A stretch of 33,934 bases of DNA from Betaproteobacteria bacterium (GTDB lineage: Bacteria > Pseudomonadota > Gammaproteobacteria > Burkholderiales > Thiobacillaceae): positions 1 through 33,934 of the forward strand of contig VGVT01000025.1 in NCBI GenBank assembly GCA_016873935.1. Direction: 5' to 3'. Both the position numbers and the translations under genes were made by a program. The notes beneath the pieces were generated by a model, which was given only the letters and a program-made list of their open reading frames with translations, searched no databases and was not told the origin of the DNA. Positions 6,159-13,074 of this stretch are shown here, piece by piece. How positions within the stretch are numbered: the first letter of the stretch is position 1; the number at the start of each line of letters is the position of its first letter.

Positions 6159-7222
6159 GACTGCTGGCGGCAATCAGCCACCACGGCCTGGGTCATCTGG
6201 CGCAAGCCGCACCGGTGCTCAACGCGCTGCGCGAGGCCCGCCCCGGCATCGATCTCACGGTATGGTCCGGTCTTTCGGAATCCGCCTTGCGCGCCCGTCT
6301 GCAGCAACCCTTCCGGCATCGCGCCGAGGCCGCCGACATCGGCTTGCTCATGCGCGATGCCGTGCGCGTCGACGTCGACTCCAGCCGCCGGGCCTATCTC
6401 GACTTCCATCGCAATTGGTCGGCGCGCGTCGCCAACGAAGCCGCCTGGCTGCGGGCGCAAGCCTTCGACGCGGTGTTTGCCGACGTGGCCTACCTGCCCC
6501 TCGCCGCCGCCGCGCAAGCCGCGATTCCCGCCGCCGCGCTGTGCTCGCTGAACTGGTACGACATCGCCACGGCCTACCTCGCCGACCATGCCGACATGGA
6601 ACAACCCTTGCGGCACATGCGGGCTGCATACCAGGCGGTCGCCATGTTCCTGTGTCCGCAACCTTCCATGCCCATGCACTGGCTCGATCATCGCCTCGAC
6701 CTGCCCCCCATCGCGGCGCGTGGCGTTGCGCGCCGCCGCGTCCTGGAGCAGGGCGCGCGCGATGGTCAGCGCGCACGGCTGGTTTTGGTGGGATTCGGGG
6801 GGATCGGCTATCAGGGTGTCGGGCGTCTGCCCGAATTGCCGGGCATCAGCTGGATCGTCCCGGATGACTGGATCGCGGGCCGCGACGACGCGATCGCGCT
6901 GGGTAGCCTGGACATGCCCTTCCTGGATGTGCTGGCGTCCTGCGACGCGCTGATCACCAAGGTCGGATACGGTGGTTTCACGGAAGCGGCCGCGCATGGC
7001 CTGCCCGTGCTTTACGTGGATCGTCCGGACTGGCCGGAAACCCCTTACCTTAGTGCATGGCTCGCACAACAAGCTAACTGCGCGGCGATCGACGAGGGCG
7101 AGATGTTCAGCGCGACCCTCGGCTCCCGCCTCGATCGCCTCTGGGCCTTGCCCGAGAAACGGGTGGTGGTGGCGGATGGCGCGCACTCCGCCGTCGACCA
7201 CCTCTTGCGTCTTTTCGGCTAG
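6155..7222 (+). CDS. GT-B glycosyltransferase-like protein
   Basis: This 355-residue protein resembles nucleotide-sugar glycosyltransferases of the MurG/GT28 type. The N-terminal half opens with a strand-loop ([27 protein letters not shown]), as in proteins that scan activated sugars. The C-terminal half has a Rossmann-like LVLVGFGGIG, a strand-end PFLDVLASCDALITKVGYGGFTEAAAHGLPVLYV and YLSAWLAQQ, the classical donor-binding region. No membrane segment is seen. The acceptor and the sugar are unknown. It overlaps hda by ATGA and is probably co-transcribed with it. Its stop codon overlaps that of the convergent thioredoxin gene (shared CTAG). Confidence 0.7.
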   Translation: MRLLAAISHHGLGHLAQAAPVLNALREARPGIDLTVWSGLSESALRARLQQPFRHRAEAADIGLLMRDAVRVDVDSSRRAYLDFHRNWSARVANEAAWLRAQAFDAVFADVAYLPLAAAAQAAIPAAALCSLNWYDIATAYLADHADMEQPLRHMRAAYQAVAMFLCPQPSMPMHWLDHRLDLPPIAARGVARRRVLEQGARDGQRARLVLVGFGGIGYQGVGRLPELPGISWIVPDDWIAGRDDAIALGSLDMPFLDVLASCDALITKVGYGGFTEAAAHGLPVLYVDRPDWPETPYLSAWLAQQANCAAIDEGEMFSATLGSRLDRLWALPEKRVVVADGAHSAVDHLLRLFG

Positions 7223-7587
7223 TCCTTGCCCTGTTCAGCCGCGATCTCGGCATGCACCTGGGCCATGTCGATGGCCTTGGCACGGGCGACCAGATCATCG
7301 AACGCGTTGGCGGGCATGGCGCCGGGCTGCGCGTAGATGATGACCTTCTCGCGAAAGATGACCAGAGTGGGAATGGAGCGGATCTGGAAATGCGCGGCCA
7401 GGGCCTGTTGCTCCTCGGTATTCACCTTGGCGAAGACCACCCCCTCGTGCTTCTCCGACGCGGCCTCGTAAACCGGCGCGAAGCCCCGGCAGGGCCCACA
7501 CCAGGGCGCCCAAAAATCGATGACGACGAAATCGTTGTTGAGGATGGTTTCCTCGAAATTCTGTTCATTGAGTTCCAGGACTGCCAT
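7219..7587 (-). CDS. Thioredoxin-family protein
   Basis: This 122-residue cytoplasmic thioredoxin has the redox-active WCGPC (residues 29-33) in the canonical DFWAPWCGPCRGFAP context, the buried Asp24, and the cis-proline SIPTLVIF. It carries about 12 extra C-terminal residues (IDMAQVHAEIAAEQGKD) compared with E. coli TrxA, so it may be a specialised paralogue and not the housekeeping trxA. ATG 7587 has an AGGGGA ribosome site 6 nt upstream. It converges on the glycosyltransferase-like gene with overlapping stop codons. A terminator for the next upstream gene lies just before its start. Confidence 0.9.
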   Translation of the reverse strand: MAVLELNEQNFEETILNNDFVVIDFWAPWCGPCRGFAPVYEAASEKHEGVVFAKVNTEEQQALAAHFQIRSIPTLVIFREKVIIYAQPGAMPANAFDDLVARAKAIDMAQVHAEIAAEQGKD

Positions 7588-7612
7588 GGGATTCCCCTGA
7601 TGTGCGCAGGTT

Positions 7613-7641
7613 AAAAAAAACGGCCGACACAAGGTCGGCCG
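7613..7641 (-). terminator. Rho-independent terminator
   Basis: On the minus strand CGGCCGAC pairs with GTCGGCCG across a 5-nt loop and is followed by eight T residues. It ends transcription of the 96-residue gene at 7706-7996 before the thioredoxin gene, so the two are separate transcripts. Confidence 0.85.
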
Positions 7642-7705
7642 AGGCATGTTACCACGCTCAAGGAGGGATTATTCGCGATCAGTCAGGCGATCTTGATCTG
7701 TCGTC

Positions 7706-7996
7706 TCACCCCGCCGTCGCAAGGCGGGGTTGCGGCTCCCCCGCAAAGGGGGCCTCCATTTGACGCACCGGAGTGTTGCCGGTCCGGCGCCACATGTTGG
7801 GGCTGGTCTTGAGGCTGGCTTTGACTTCGGCGCGGTTCACCGCGGTGATCAGATCCGTCGCCAGCGCGCGCGCCTGCGACGGGCTCAGCGCCATTCCGTG
7901 CTCGGGCCCTTCGGCCATCTTGATGATCACCCGGTCGGTTGCGTCATCACCCGCCGCCAGGATCACCATCACCTTACCCATTTCGTTCGACGTCAT
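7706..7996 (-). CDS. Hypothetical protein
   Basis: This is a 96-residue protein of unrecognised family. It starts MTSNEMGKVMVILAAGDDATDRVIIKMAEG, an apparent beta hairpin. Next comes a helical LSPSQARALATDLITAVNRAEVKASLK segment and a disordered Pro/Arg-rich tail. ATG 7996 is chosen over ATG 8014 because GGGAG lies 6 nt upstream. It forms a single-gene transcript with a strong terminator 65 bp downstream. There is no signal peptide or membrane segment, and function cannot be inferred. Confidence 0.65.
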   Translation of the reverse strand: MTSNEMGKVMVILAAGDDATDRVIIKMAEGPEHGMALSPSQARALATDLITAVNRAEVKASLKTSPNMWRRTGNTPVRQMEAPFAGEPQPRLATAG

Positions 7997-8427
7997 CTCT
8001 TGCTCCCTTGCCATCCGTCTCTACGCTGGCAGAGACACACGCAGAAAGCATGCCAAAGGCGAGACAGTCGAGGGAGGATGCCGTTCCCAGTGAAATCAGG
8101 AAGATGGGGATGCCATGCATGGATCGCGCTGCTCCGGCCCGGCAGTGGCTCGACAGAGCTGTCGGAATATCGACACGCGGGCATTGCCGTGCCACCGAAA
8201 ACTCGATTTATCTTGATACGCTTCTTTTCGCATGACGATGGAATTTTCTAACCCCACATGCTCCGCGCTTGGCCTCTCTCAAGCGGCTCCGCAACCGGCA
8301 CAAGTTCGCGATCGCAACCCGTACCTCGACGGCGCAAGCAGGCAAGCACACTCTGACCTGCTTCCCCGGCCGTTTCCAAAGTGACTGACTGGCCGGGGTG
8401 CTGCCACATGAAAAACGGGTGGGCAAG
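7997..8427. other. Intergenic stretch, no gene recognised
   Basis: About 430 bp separate the 7996 start from the terminator of the histone-like gene. Open frames here are short, Arg/Ser/Cys-rich and lack ribosome sites or recognisable residues. It must contain the promoter of the 96-residue gene, but no convincing -35/-10 pair was found. Confidence 0.6.
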
Positions 8428-8457
8428 AAAAAAGGCGGGGCATACCCCGCCTTTTTT
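8428..8457. terminator. Bidirectional rho-independent terminator
   Basis: A perfect 13-bp stem (AAAAAAGGCGGGG / CCCCGCCTTTTTT) with loop CATA has T-tracts on both strands. It lies 19 bp after the stop of the histone-like gene on the minus strand and would also stop plus-strand transcription. Confidence 0.9.
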
Positions 8458-8475
8458 CACTGCACAACAAGCTTG

Positions 8476-8862
8476 TCAGGCAGGCTTCTTGGCAGCGGCC
8501 TTTTTCGCGGGAGCGGCCTTCGGAGCAGCGGCCTTCTTCGCGGGAGCGGCTGCCTTCGGAGCAGCGGCCTTCTTCGCGGGAGCGGCCTTCGGAGCAGCAG
8601 CTTTCTTCGCGGGAGCGGCCTTGGGAGCAGCGGCCTTCTTTGCGGGAGCGGCTGCCTTCGGAGCAGCGGCCTTCTTCGCGGGAGCGGCTGCCTTCGGAGC
8701 AGCAGCTTTCTTCGCGGGAGCGGCTGCCTTCGGAGCAGCAGCCTTCTTCGCGGGAGCGGCCTTGGGAGCAGCAGCTTTCTTCGCGGGAGCAGCAGCCTTC
8801 GGGGCGGCAGCCTTCTTGGCGGTGGTCTTGGTAGTGCTGGTTGCAGTCTTCGCAGCGGGCAT
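8476..8862 (-). CDS. Histone H1-like Ala/Lys/Pro repeat protein
   Basis: This 128-residue, extremely basic, low-complexity protein is built from Ala, Lys and Pro. After a Thr-rich start it has nine imperfect units of KKAAAPKAAAPA (12 residues) or KKAAAPKAAPA (11 residues), and it ends KKAAAKKPA. This is the composition of eukaryotic H1 C-terminal tails and of bacterial H1-like proteins such as those of Bordetella and AlgP, which bind DNA non-specifically and help organise the nucleoid. No folded domain is expected. A ribosome site (AGGAG, 7 nt) precedes the ATG. The repeat number is probably variable between strains through slippage or recombination. Confidence 0.85.
   Translation of the reverse strand: MPAAKTATSTTKTTAKKAAAPKAAAPAKKAAAPKAAPAKKAAAPKAAAPAKKAAAPKAAAPAKKAAAPKAAAPAKKAAAPKAAPAKKAAAPKAAPAKKAAAPKAAAPAKKAAAPKAAPAKKAAAKKPA
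8490..8815. repeat. In-frame 33/36-bp tandem repeats
   Basis: Nine units encode the KKAAAPKAA(A)PA repeats. All units are 33 or 36 bp, so copy-number change would keep the frame. Synonymous differences (for example TTCTTCGCGGGAGCGG against TTCTTTGCGGGAGCGG) mark the units. Confidence 0.85.
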
Positions 8863-8945
8863 TATTGACTCCTCTATTGATGAAGGGTAATCGGCCGGAA
8901 AGCCTTATGCCTCAAGCATCTCCACGCGCTCAGAGGCGTGCCCGG

Positions 8946-8976
8946 ATTGTAGAACAAAAAAAAGCGCACTCCGCAA
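8946..8976 (-). promoter_or_regulatory. Possible promoter of the histone-like gene
   Basis: On the minus strand a TACAAT -10 (8946-8951) lies 19 bp after a weak TTGCGG -35. The -10 is good, but the spacing is long and the spacer contains an eight-T run. Transcription would start about 75 nt before the ATG. Confidence 0.35.
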
Positions 8977-9019
8977 GAGGGCACGCGCAATTCCCTGAAT
9001 AAATGTTGCACGCATGCGA

Positions 9020-10264
9020 TCAGGGCACGATTCTCTCGTCGGCAAAAAGCGCTTCGACTCGTTCTCTTGCCCTGATTTCACTGGGCTTCGCGCCATTCAC
9101 CATGATCTCCGCGGCGCGCGGTCGCGTGTTGTAGTTGGAGCTCATGCTCATGCCATAGGCGCCGCTCGAACACACCACCAACAGGTCTCCCTCCGCAATC
9201 ACGAGATCCCGATCGTGTCCGAGAAAGTCGCCGGTCTCGCAGACCGGACCGACGATGGCATAGCGGAGCGCCTCGCCCTGTCGCTCGACCACCGGCCGGA
9301 TGTCATGCCATGCGTCGTACAGCGCAGGCCGCATCAGATCGTTCATGGCCGCGTCGACGATGGCGAAATCCTTCGCCTCGCCATGCTTCAGATATTCCAC
9401 GCGCGTGAGCAGCCAGCCCGCGTTGCCGACCAGCGAGCGGCCCGGTTCCACGACCAGGGTTTCCGCGCGTCCGGCCATGCCGTCGAGCAGTACGCGCGCG
9501 TACTCGTCAAGACTCGGAGGCGTCTCGTCGCGATAGCGGATGCCGACACCACCGCCGATGTCGATGTGGCGCAGGGCGATGCCCAGCGACTCCAGCGTGT
9601 CCGCCAGTTCCAGCACGCGCCTCAGCGCCTCGGCGAAGGGCGCGCTGTCGGTAAGCTGGGAACCGATGTGGCAGTCGATGCCGATCACATCGAGATGGGA
9701 CATGGACGCGGCCTCGCGATAGACGCGAATCGCTTCGTCGTGGGCGATGCCGAATTTGTTCTCGCGCAGACCGGTGGAGATGTAGGGATGGGTCTTCGCA
9801 TCGACATTCGGATTGACGCGCAGGCTCACCGGCGCGCGCAAACCCTCCGCGCGCGCAACGCGATCGAGCCGCGACAGTTCGCTTTCGGATTCGACGTTGA
9901 AGCAATGTATGCCCGCGCGCAGGGCGGCGCGCATCTCGTCCTCGCGCTTGCCGACACCGGAAAACACCACCTTGCCGGGATCTCCGCCGGCGGCGAGTAC
10001 TCGGGCCAGCTCACCGCCGGAGACGATATCGAAGCCCGCGCCAAGACGCGCGAAGAGATGCAGGATGGCGATGTTCGGATTGGCCTTGACCGCGTAGCAG
10101 ATCAGGTGCGGATGCCGGGCGAGGGCCACGTCATAGGCGCGATAGGCCGCTTCGAGGGCGGCGCGGGAATAGACGTAACAGGGTGTGCCGAAGGCCTCGG
10201 CGATGGCCGTGAGGGGCACGTCTTCGACGTGCAACACCCCGCCGCGAAGGGAGAGGGCGTTCAT
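9020..10264 (-). CDS. lysA: Diaminopimelate decarboxylase
   Basis: This 414-residue PLP enzyme converts meso-diaminopimelate to lysine, the last step of lysine synthesis. It is a fold-type III alanine-racemase-like protein. The PLP lysine lies in YAVKANPN, with the family blocks SGGELARVLAAG, NVESESELSRL, RVNPNV, KFGI, HIGSQ and DIGGGVG, the phosphate-binding EPGRSLVGNAG, and the GPVCETGDFL cysteine loop contributed across the dimer. Its ATG overlaps the stop of lptM (ATGA), so the two are translationally coupled, an arrangement found in many proteobacteria. Confidence 0.96.
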   Translation of the reverse strand: MNALSLRGGVLHVEDVPLTAIAEAFGTPCYVYSRAALEAAYRAYDVALARHPHLICYAVKANPNIAILHLFARLGAGFDIVSGGELARVLAAGGDPGKVVFSGVGKREDEMRAALRAGIHCFNVESESELSRLDRVARAEGLRAPVSLRVNPNVDAKTHPYISTGLRENKFGIAHDEAIRVYREAASMSHLDVIGIDCHIGSQLTDSAPFAEALRRVLELADTLESLGIALRHIDIGGGVGIRYRDETPPSLDEYARVLLDGMAGRAETLVVEPGRSLVGNAGWLLTRVEYLKHGEAKDFAIVDAAMNDLMRPALYDAWHDIRPVVERQGEALRYAIVGPVCETGDFLGHDRDLVIAEGDLLVVCSSGAYGMSMSSNYNTRPRAAEIMVNGAKPSEIRARERVEALFADERIVP

Positions 10265-10380
10265 TTGCGGGCGGGCTGGCTGATGTTTTCCTGGCCGGGC
10301 GCGTCGGGCAGATACAGCGCCCCTTTCTTGCCGCAGCCGGCAAGCAGGGAGAGGGAAAATATGAGTACGAGAAATCGCAT
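10261..10380 (-). CDS. lptM: LptM-type small lipoprotein (YifL family)
   Basis: This 39-residue lipoprotein has a signal peptide MRFLVLIFSLSLLAGC with a clear lipobox (LAGC), followed by GKKGALYLP, the hallmark of the LptM/YifL family. In E. coli LptM helps the LptD-LptE outer-membrane LPS translocon fold and form its disulfides. The mature peptide here is only about 24 residues. It overlaps lysA by 4 nt and is divergent from cyaY, a typical location for this gene. The signature is very clear despite the short length. Confidence 0.9.
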   Translation of the reverse strand: MRFLVLIFSLSLLAGCGKKGALYLPDAPGQENISQPARK

Positions 10381-10424
10381 GACAAACCCTTAGAATCGCG
10401 GCTGAGTCTAGCACGGAGACCCCC

Positions 10425-10709
10425 ATGGATGAACGCGAGTACGAACGCCTGGCGGACGCGGCCCTGGCCAGGATCGAGGCGGATCTTGAAGACGCCGACA
10501 TCGACTTCGAGATCGTCGCCGGAGGCATCCTGGAGATCGAGTTGGCGGATGGCGCCAAGGTCGTCGTCAACAAGCATTCCGCGGTGCGCGAGATCTGGGT
10601 GGCGGCGCGCAGCGGCGGCTTCCATTACCGCTGGGACGGCGAAGCCTGGCGCGACACCCGCGGTGGCGAGGAACTGCACAGCGCCATGGCACGCCTGACC
10701 CGGAACTGA
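10425..10709 (+). CDS. cyaY: Frataxin-like iron donor protein CyaY
   Basis: This 94-residue frataxin homologue modulates Fe-S cluster assembly by IscS/IscU. It has an acidic N-terminal helix (LADAALARIEADLEDADIDFEI), the beta-sheet with LEIELADGAKVVVNKHSAVREIWVAA, the aromatic FHYRWDGEAWRDT strand and a final helix (GEELHSAMARL). The length is normal for CyaY. The ribosome site is GGAG with 7 nt spacing. It is divergent from lptM-lysA, separated by a 44-bp gap that must hold both promoters. Confidence 0.95.
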   Translation: MDEREYERLADAALARIEADLEDADIDFEIVAGGILEIELADGAKVVVNKHSAVREIWVAARSGGFHYRWDGEAWRDTRGGEELHSAMARLTRN

Positions 10710-10747
10710 GCAAAATCGCCGGAGCGTTCTAGACTGGGACCATCATC

Positions 10748-11302
10748 ATGAGCGAACAGACTCTCTTCTCGCATCTGCCGGAGCTCACCGACCAGCTCGG
10801 GGTCGAGCACATCAAGCCGCTGCTGGACCGCGTCAGCACGCACGAAGTGCCGCAAGGCGTGGTGCTGGTGCGCGACCAGAGCCCCATCGATGCATTCCAT
10901 CTGGTGCTCTCCGGACGCCTGTCTCTCGCCGTCGAGATGGCCGGCCACAGCATCGTCCTCGGCGAGTTGCTGCCCGGCAACTGGTGTGGCGAACTGGCCT
11001 ATTTCAGCGGCGTGCGGCGCGCGTCCAGCACGGTCACAGCATTCGAGGACACGGTGGTGGCGCGCCTCACCTTCGCCGACTTCGAGGCGTTGATGGCCGA
11101 GGATTCCGTGGCCGTATGCCGGCTCACCCACGCCTTCATCCAGATGATGATGCGCCGCCTGCACGCGACGGCGAACAATCCCATCATCGATCCGCATGGC
11201 CAGATGCTCCTCGTCGGCGACCTCTCGGTGCCCTGGTCTGAACTTGGGCAGCCGCAGCACAGCGTGGTCGAGTTCATCAAGAAACTGTTTGGAGCGCGCT
11301 GA
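10748..11302 (+). CDS. Cyclic-nucleotide-binding domain protein 1
   Basis: This is a 184-residue Crp-like beta-roll without a DNA-binding domain. The phosphate-binding cassette is recognisable and mostly canonical: WCGELAYFSGVRRASSTVTA retains the Glu and an Arg at the positions that contact cyclic nucleotide. A helix (residues 115-150, EDSVAVCRLTHAFIQMMMRRL) follows, as in the Crp dimerisation helix, but the C-terminal ~45 residues are not an HTH. The stop overlaps the ATG of the second such gene (TGATG). With no effector domain it may act as a ligand-responsive partner of its neighbour. The actual ligand is unknown. Confidence 0.8.
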   Translation: MSEQTLFSHLPELTDQLGVEHIKPLLDRVSTHEVPQGVVLVRDQSPIDAFHLVLSGRLSLAVEMAGHSIVLGELLPGNWCGELAYFSGVRRASSTVTAFEDTVVARLTFADFEALMAEDSVAVCRLTHAFIQMMMRRLHATANNPIIDPHGQMLLVGDLSVPWSELGQPQHSVVEFIKKLFGAR

Positions 11303-11784
11303 TGCTGCTGCGAAATTTCCTGCGGTCCCTGGACGGTTTCCAGTACCTCTCCGACAGCGACATCGATCATGTCGCCGCCGCCATGCGCGTGGAGGAATAT
11401 CCCAACCATCACATCTTCATCTACCAGGACAAGCTCAACAAGGAGCTGTTCCTGCTGCTGGACGGCCACATCAAGGTCGGCCATTACGGCTCGACCGGCC
11501 GCTACTACACGCTGAAGACCATCCAGCCCGGCGAGCTGTTCGGCATTCCCTCGCTGTCCGAGGGCAGGCCGGCCACCACCACCTGCCAGGCCGACGGTCC
11601 CGTCACCGTCGCCAGCATGCCGTTCTCCGCCTACCTGCTGCTCTACCAGCCCGATTCCGAAATCGGCTGCCGCTTCCAGTTCGTCATCGCCAACCAGCTG
11701 GCCAAGGACCTGCACGATCGTCATGACGCGCTGCGCCGGCTGCTTGCCCAGGTGTATGGAGAATCGGCGCGCGACGAGGCCTGA
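11302..11784 (+). CDS. Cyclic-nucleotide-binding domain protein 2
   Basis: This 160-residue single-domain cNMP-binding-like protein is translated by stop-start overlap with the preceding gene. The beta-roll is clear (VEEYPNHHIFIYQDKLNKELFLLLDGHIKVG). The phosphate-binding cassette is degenerate: FGIPSLSEGRPATTTCQADG lacks the canonical Glu, and the Arg context is changed. A long helix (residues 125-150) closes the protein, and there is no HTH. It probably does not bind cAMP in the usual way and may heterodimerise with its partner. An AEC permease gene follows after 51 bp. Confidence 0.8.
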   Translation: MLLRNFLRSLDGFQYLSDSDIDHVAAAMRVEEYPNHHIFIYQDKLNKELFLLLDGHIKVGHYGSTGRYYTLKTIQPGELFGIPSLSEGRPATTTCQADGPVTVASMPFSAYLLLYQPDSEIGCRFQFVIANQLAKDLHDRHDALRRLLAQVYGESARDEA

Positions 11785-11835
11785 CGGCTCGCGCGCATCC
11801 TTGCCCGCGCGTCCCCCGCGCACGACGGTGTTGGC

Positions 11836-12732
11836 TTGAGCATCGTCCTGGTCATCCTGCCGATCTTCGCCCTGATCCTCCTAGGCGCCGGGCTCAAACG
11901 CTACGCGGGAGTCGCCGAGGAAGGTTGGCGGGGCCTGGAACGTCTCGTCTATTTCGTGTTTTTCCCCGCCCTGCTGTTCCATTCTTTGGCGCGCGCCCAC
12001 ATCGATTTTTCCTCCGCCCTCTCCATGCTGCTGGTCGGTCTGGCGGTCACTTTGTTCGGCATGGCGATGGGATACCTGGGCAAGTACCTGTTCCACGATC
12101 CGCCGCGCGTTTTCGCCTCCGCCTTCCAATGCTCCTTCCGCTTCAACAGCTACGTCGGCCTCGCCGTCGCCGGCGCCCTGTACGGGCAGGCCGGCATCGC
12201 CGCCATTGGCTTGTTGATGGGCTTCATCGTGCCGCTCGCCAACGTTGCTTCAGTCGCCATGCTGGCGCGCCACGGCGAGGCCGGCTGGCTGCGGGAGATC
12301 CTCGGCAACCCACTCATCCACGCCACTGCCGGAGGCGTCGCCTGCGCCCTGCTGGGCTGGTCTCCGCCGGATCTGGTGATGCAGACCATCGGCCTGCTGG
12401 CCCAGGCCTCCCTGCCCATGGGCCTGGTGGTGGTGGGCGCGGGCCTGCGTCTCGACAGCCTGTCCCACGCGCGCGGCCATCTCTGGTATGGCGTGGCGGT
12501 CAAGCTGCTGGCGTTGCCCGCGCTGGCCTGGTGGCTGGGCGGCATGCTGCGGCTGCCAGCCATGCAGTTCGAAGTGGCGCTGTTGTTCGCCGCCCTGCCC
12601 ATGTCCACCGTGGCCTACGTGCTGGCGGTGCGCATGGGCGGGGACGGCCGCATCACAGCCGCGCAGGTGGCAGTCACCACCCTGCTGTCCATGTTCACCC
12701 TGCCGCTCTGGCTCGGCCTCGCGCGCGTCTGA
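11836..12732 (+). CDS. AEC-family permease
   Basis: This 298-residue integral membrane protein of the auxin efflux carrier family has about ten hydrophobic segments arranged as two five-helix repeats. It opens with IVLVILPIFALILLGAGLKR, and the conserved FFPALLFHSLAR and QCSFRFNSYVGLAVAGALYG stretches are visible. Bacterial members export or import small organic anions; the substrate cannot be told here. The only start giving the full first helix is TTG 11836, and its ribosome site is weak. It could be co-transcribed with the two cNMP-binding genes upstream. Confidence 0.85.
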   Translation: MSIVLVILPIFALILLGAGLKRYAGVAEEGWRGLERLVYFVFFPALLFHSLARAHIDFSSALSMLLVGLAVTLFGMAMGYLGKYLFHDPPRVFASAFQCSFRFNSYVGLAVAGALYGQAGIAAIGLLMGFIVPLANVASVAMLARHGEAGWLREILGNPLIHATAGGVACALLGWSPPDLVMQTIGLLAQASLPMGLVVVGAGLRLDSLSHARGHLWYGVAVKLLALPALAWWLGGMLRLPAMQFEVALLFAALPMSTVAYVLAVRMGGDGRITAAQVAVTTLLSMFTLPLWLGLARV

Positions 12733-13074
12733 ACTCGACCCAGGCATGCCCAACTATGCACACCCCGGCCCTTGACAACGAGGCATCCCCGGACTAGCCA
12801 ATCCTTTCCGAGAGCCTTGCGCAAGTTATTGTTTTTACGTAGCAAATTGACTGCATAAATATTGAGCCGAAGGTATAAGCCTGCGATTCTTAAGCTTTTT
12901 TTACCGCTAGCCGAGGACTTGTCCACAAGCTTATCCACATGAGCCGTGGACAATCCACAAAGCTTGTTTCACGAGAAGCCCTTCTCCCTCTCTCCTGCGA
13001 AATCACTTCAAGAAAAGCCTCCAGATGCGTCCGCACGAATTACCTTGCACACCCTTCCACACGCGAATGCAGCG
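12733..13074. other. Intergenic, AT-rich stretch plus DnaA-box-like cluster
   Basis: About 340 bp lie between the permease and the chosen exonuclease start. Positions 12820-12905 are strikingly AT-rich for this genome (TTATTGTTTTTACG, ATAAATATTG, TTAAGCTTTTTTT), and the DnaA-box-like cluster follows at once. An upstream in-frame ATG at 12946 would extend the exonuclease over 12946-13074, but that extension has no family similarity. No other gene is seen. Confidence 0.6.
12919..12959 (+). promoter_or_regulatory. Cluster of DnaA-box-like sequences
   Basis: A perfect consensus box TTATCCACA (12931-12939) is flanked in the same orientation by TTGTCCACA (12919-12927, one mismatch) and CAATCCACA (12951-12959, two mismatches). 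An AT-rich stretch lies immediately to the left. This may be a DnaA-titrating or DnaA-controlled promoter region. Confidence 0.55.

Noticed and set aside
8208-8470. Short minus-strand frames between the 7996 gene and the histone-like gene
   Set aside because: Arg/Cys/Ser-rich, no ribosome sites, and they run into the bidirectional terminator.
8490-8815. Regular repeats considered as a CRISPR array
   Set aside because: Repeats are contiguous, without unique spacers, and encode KKAAAPKAA(A)PA in frame.
12820-12959. Chromosomal origin oriC
   Set aside because: Only three DnaA-like boxes, one consensus, and none of the usual oriC neighbours (dnaA, dnaN, rpmH, mnmG, parAB) are present.
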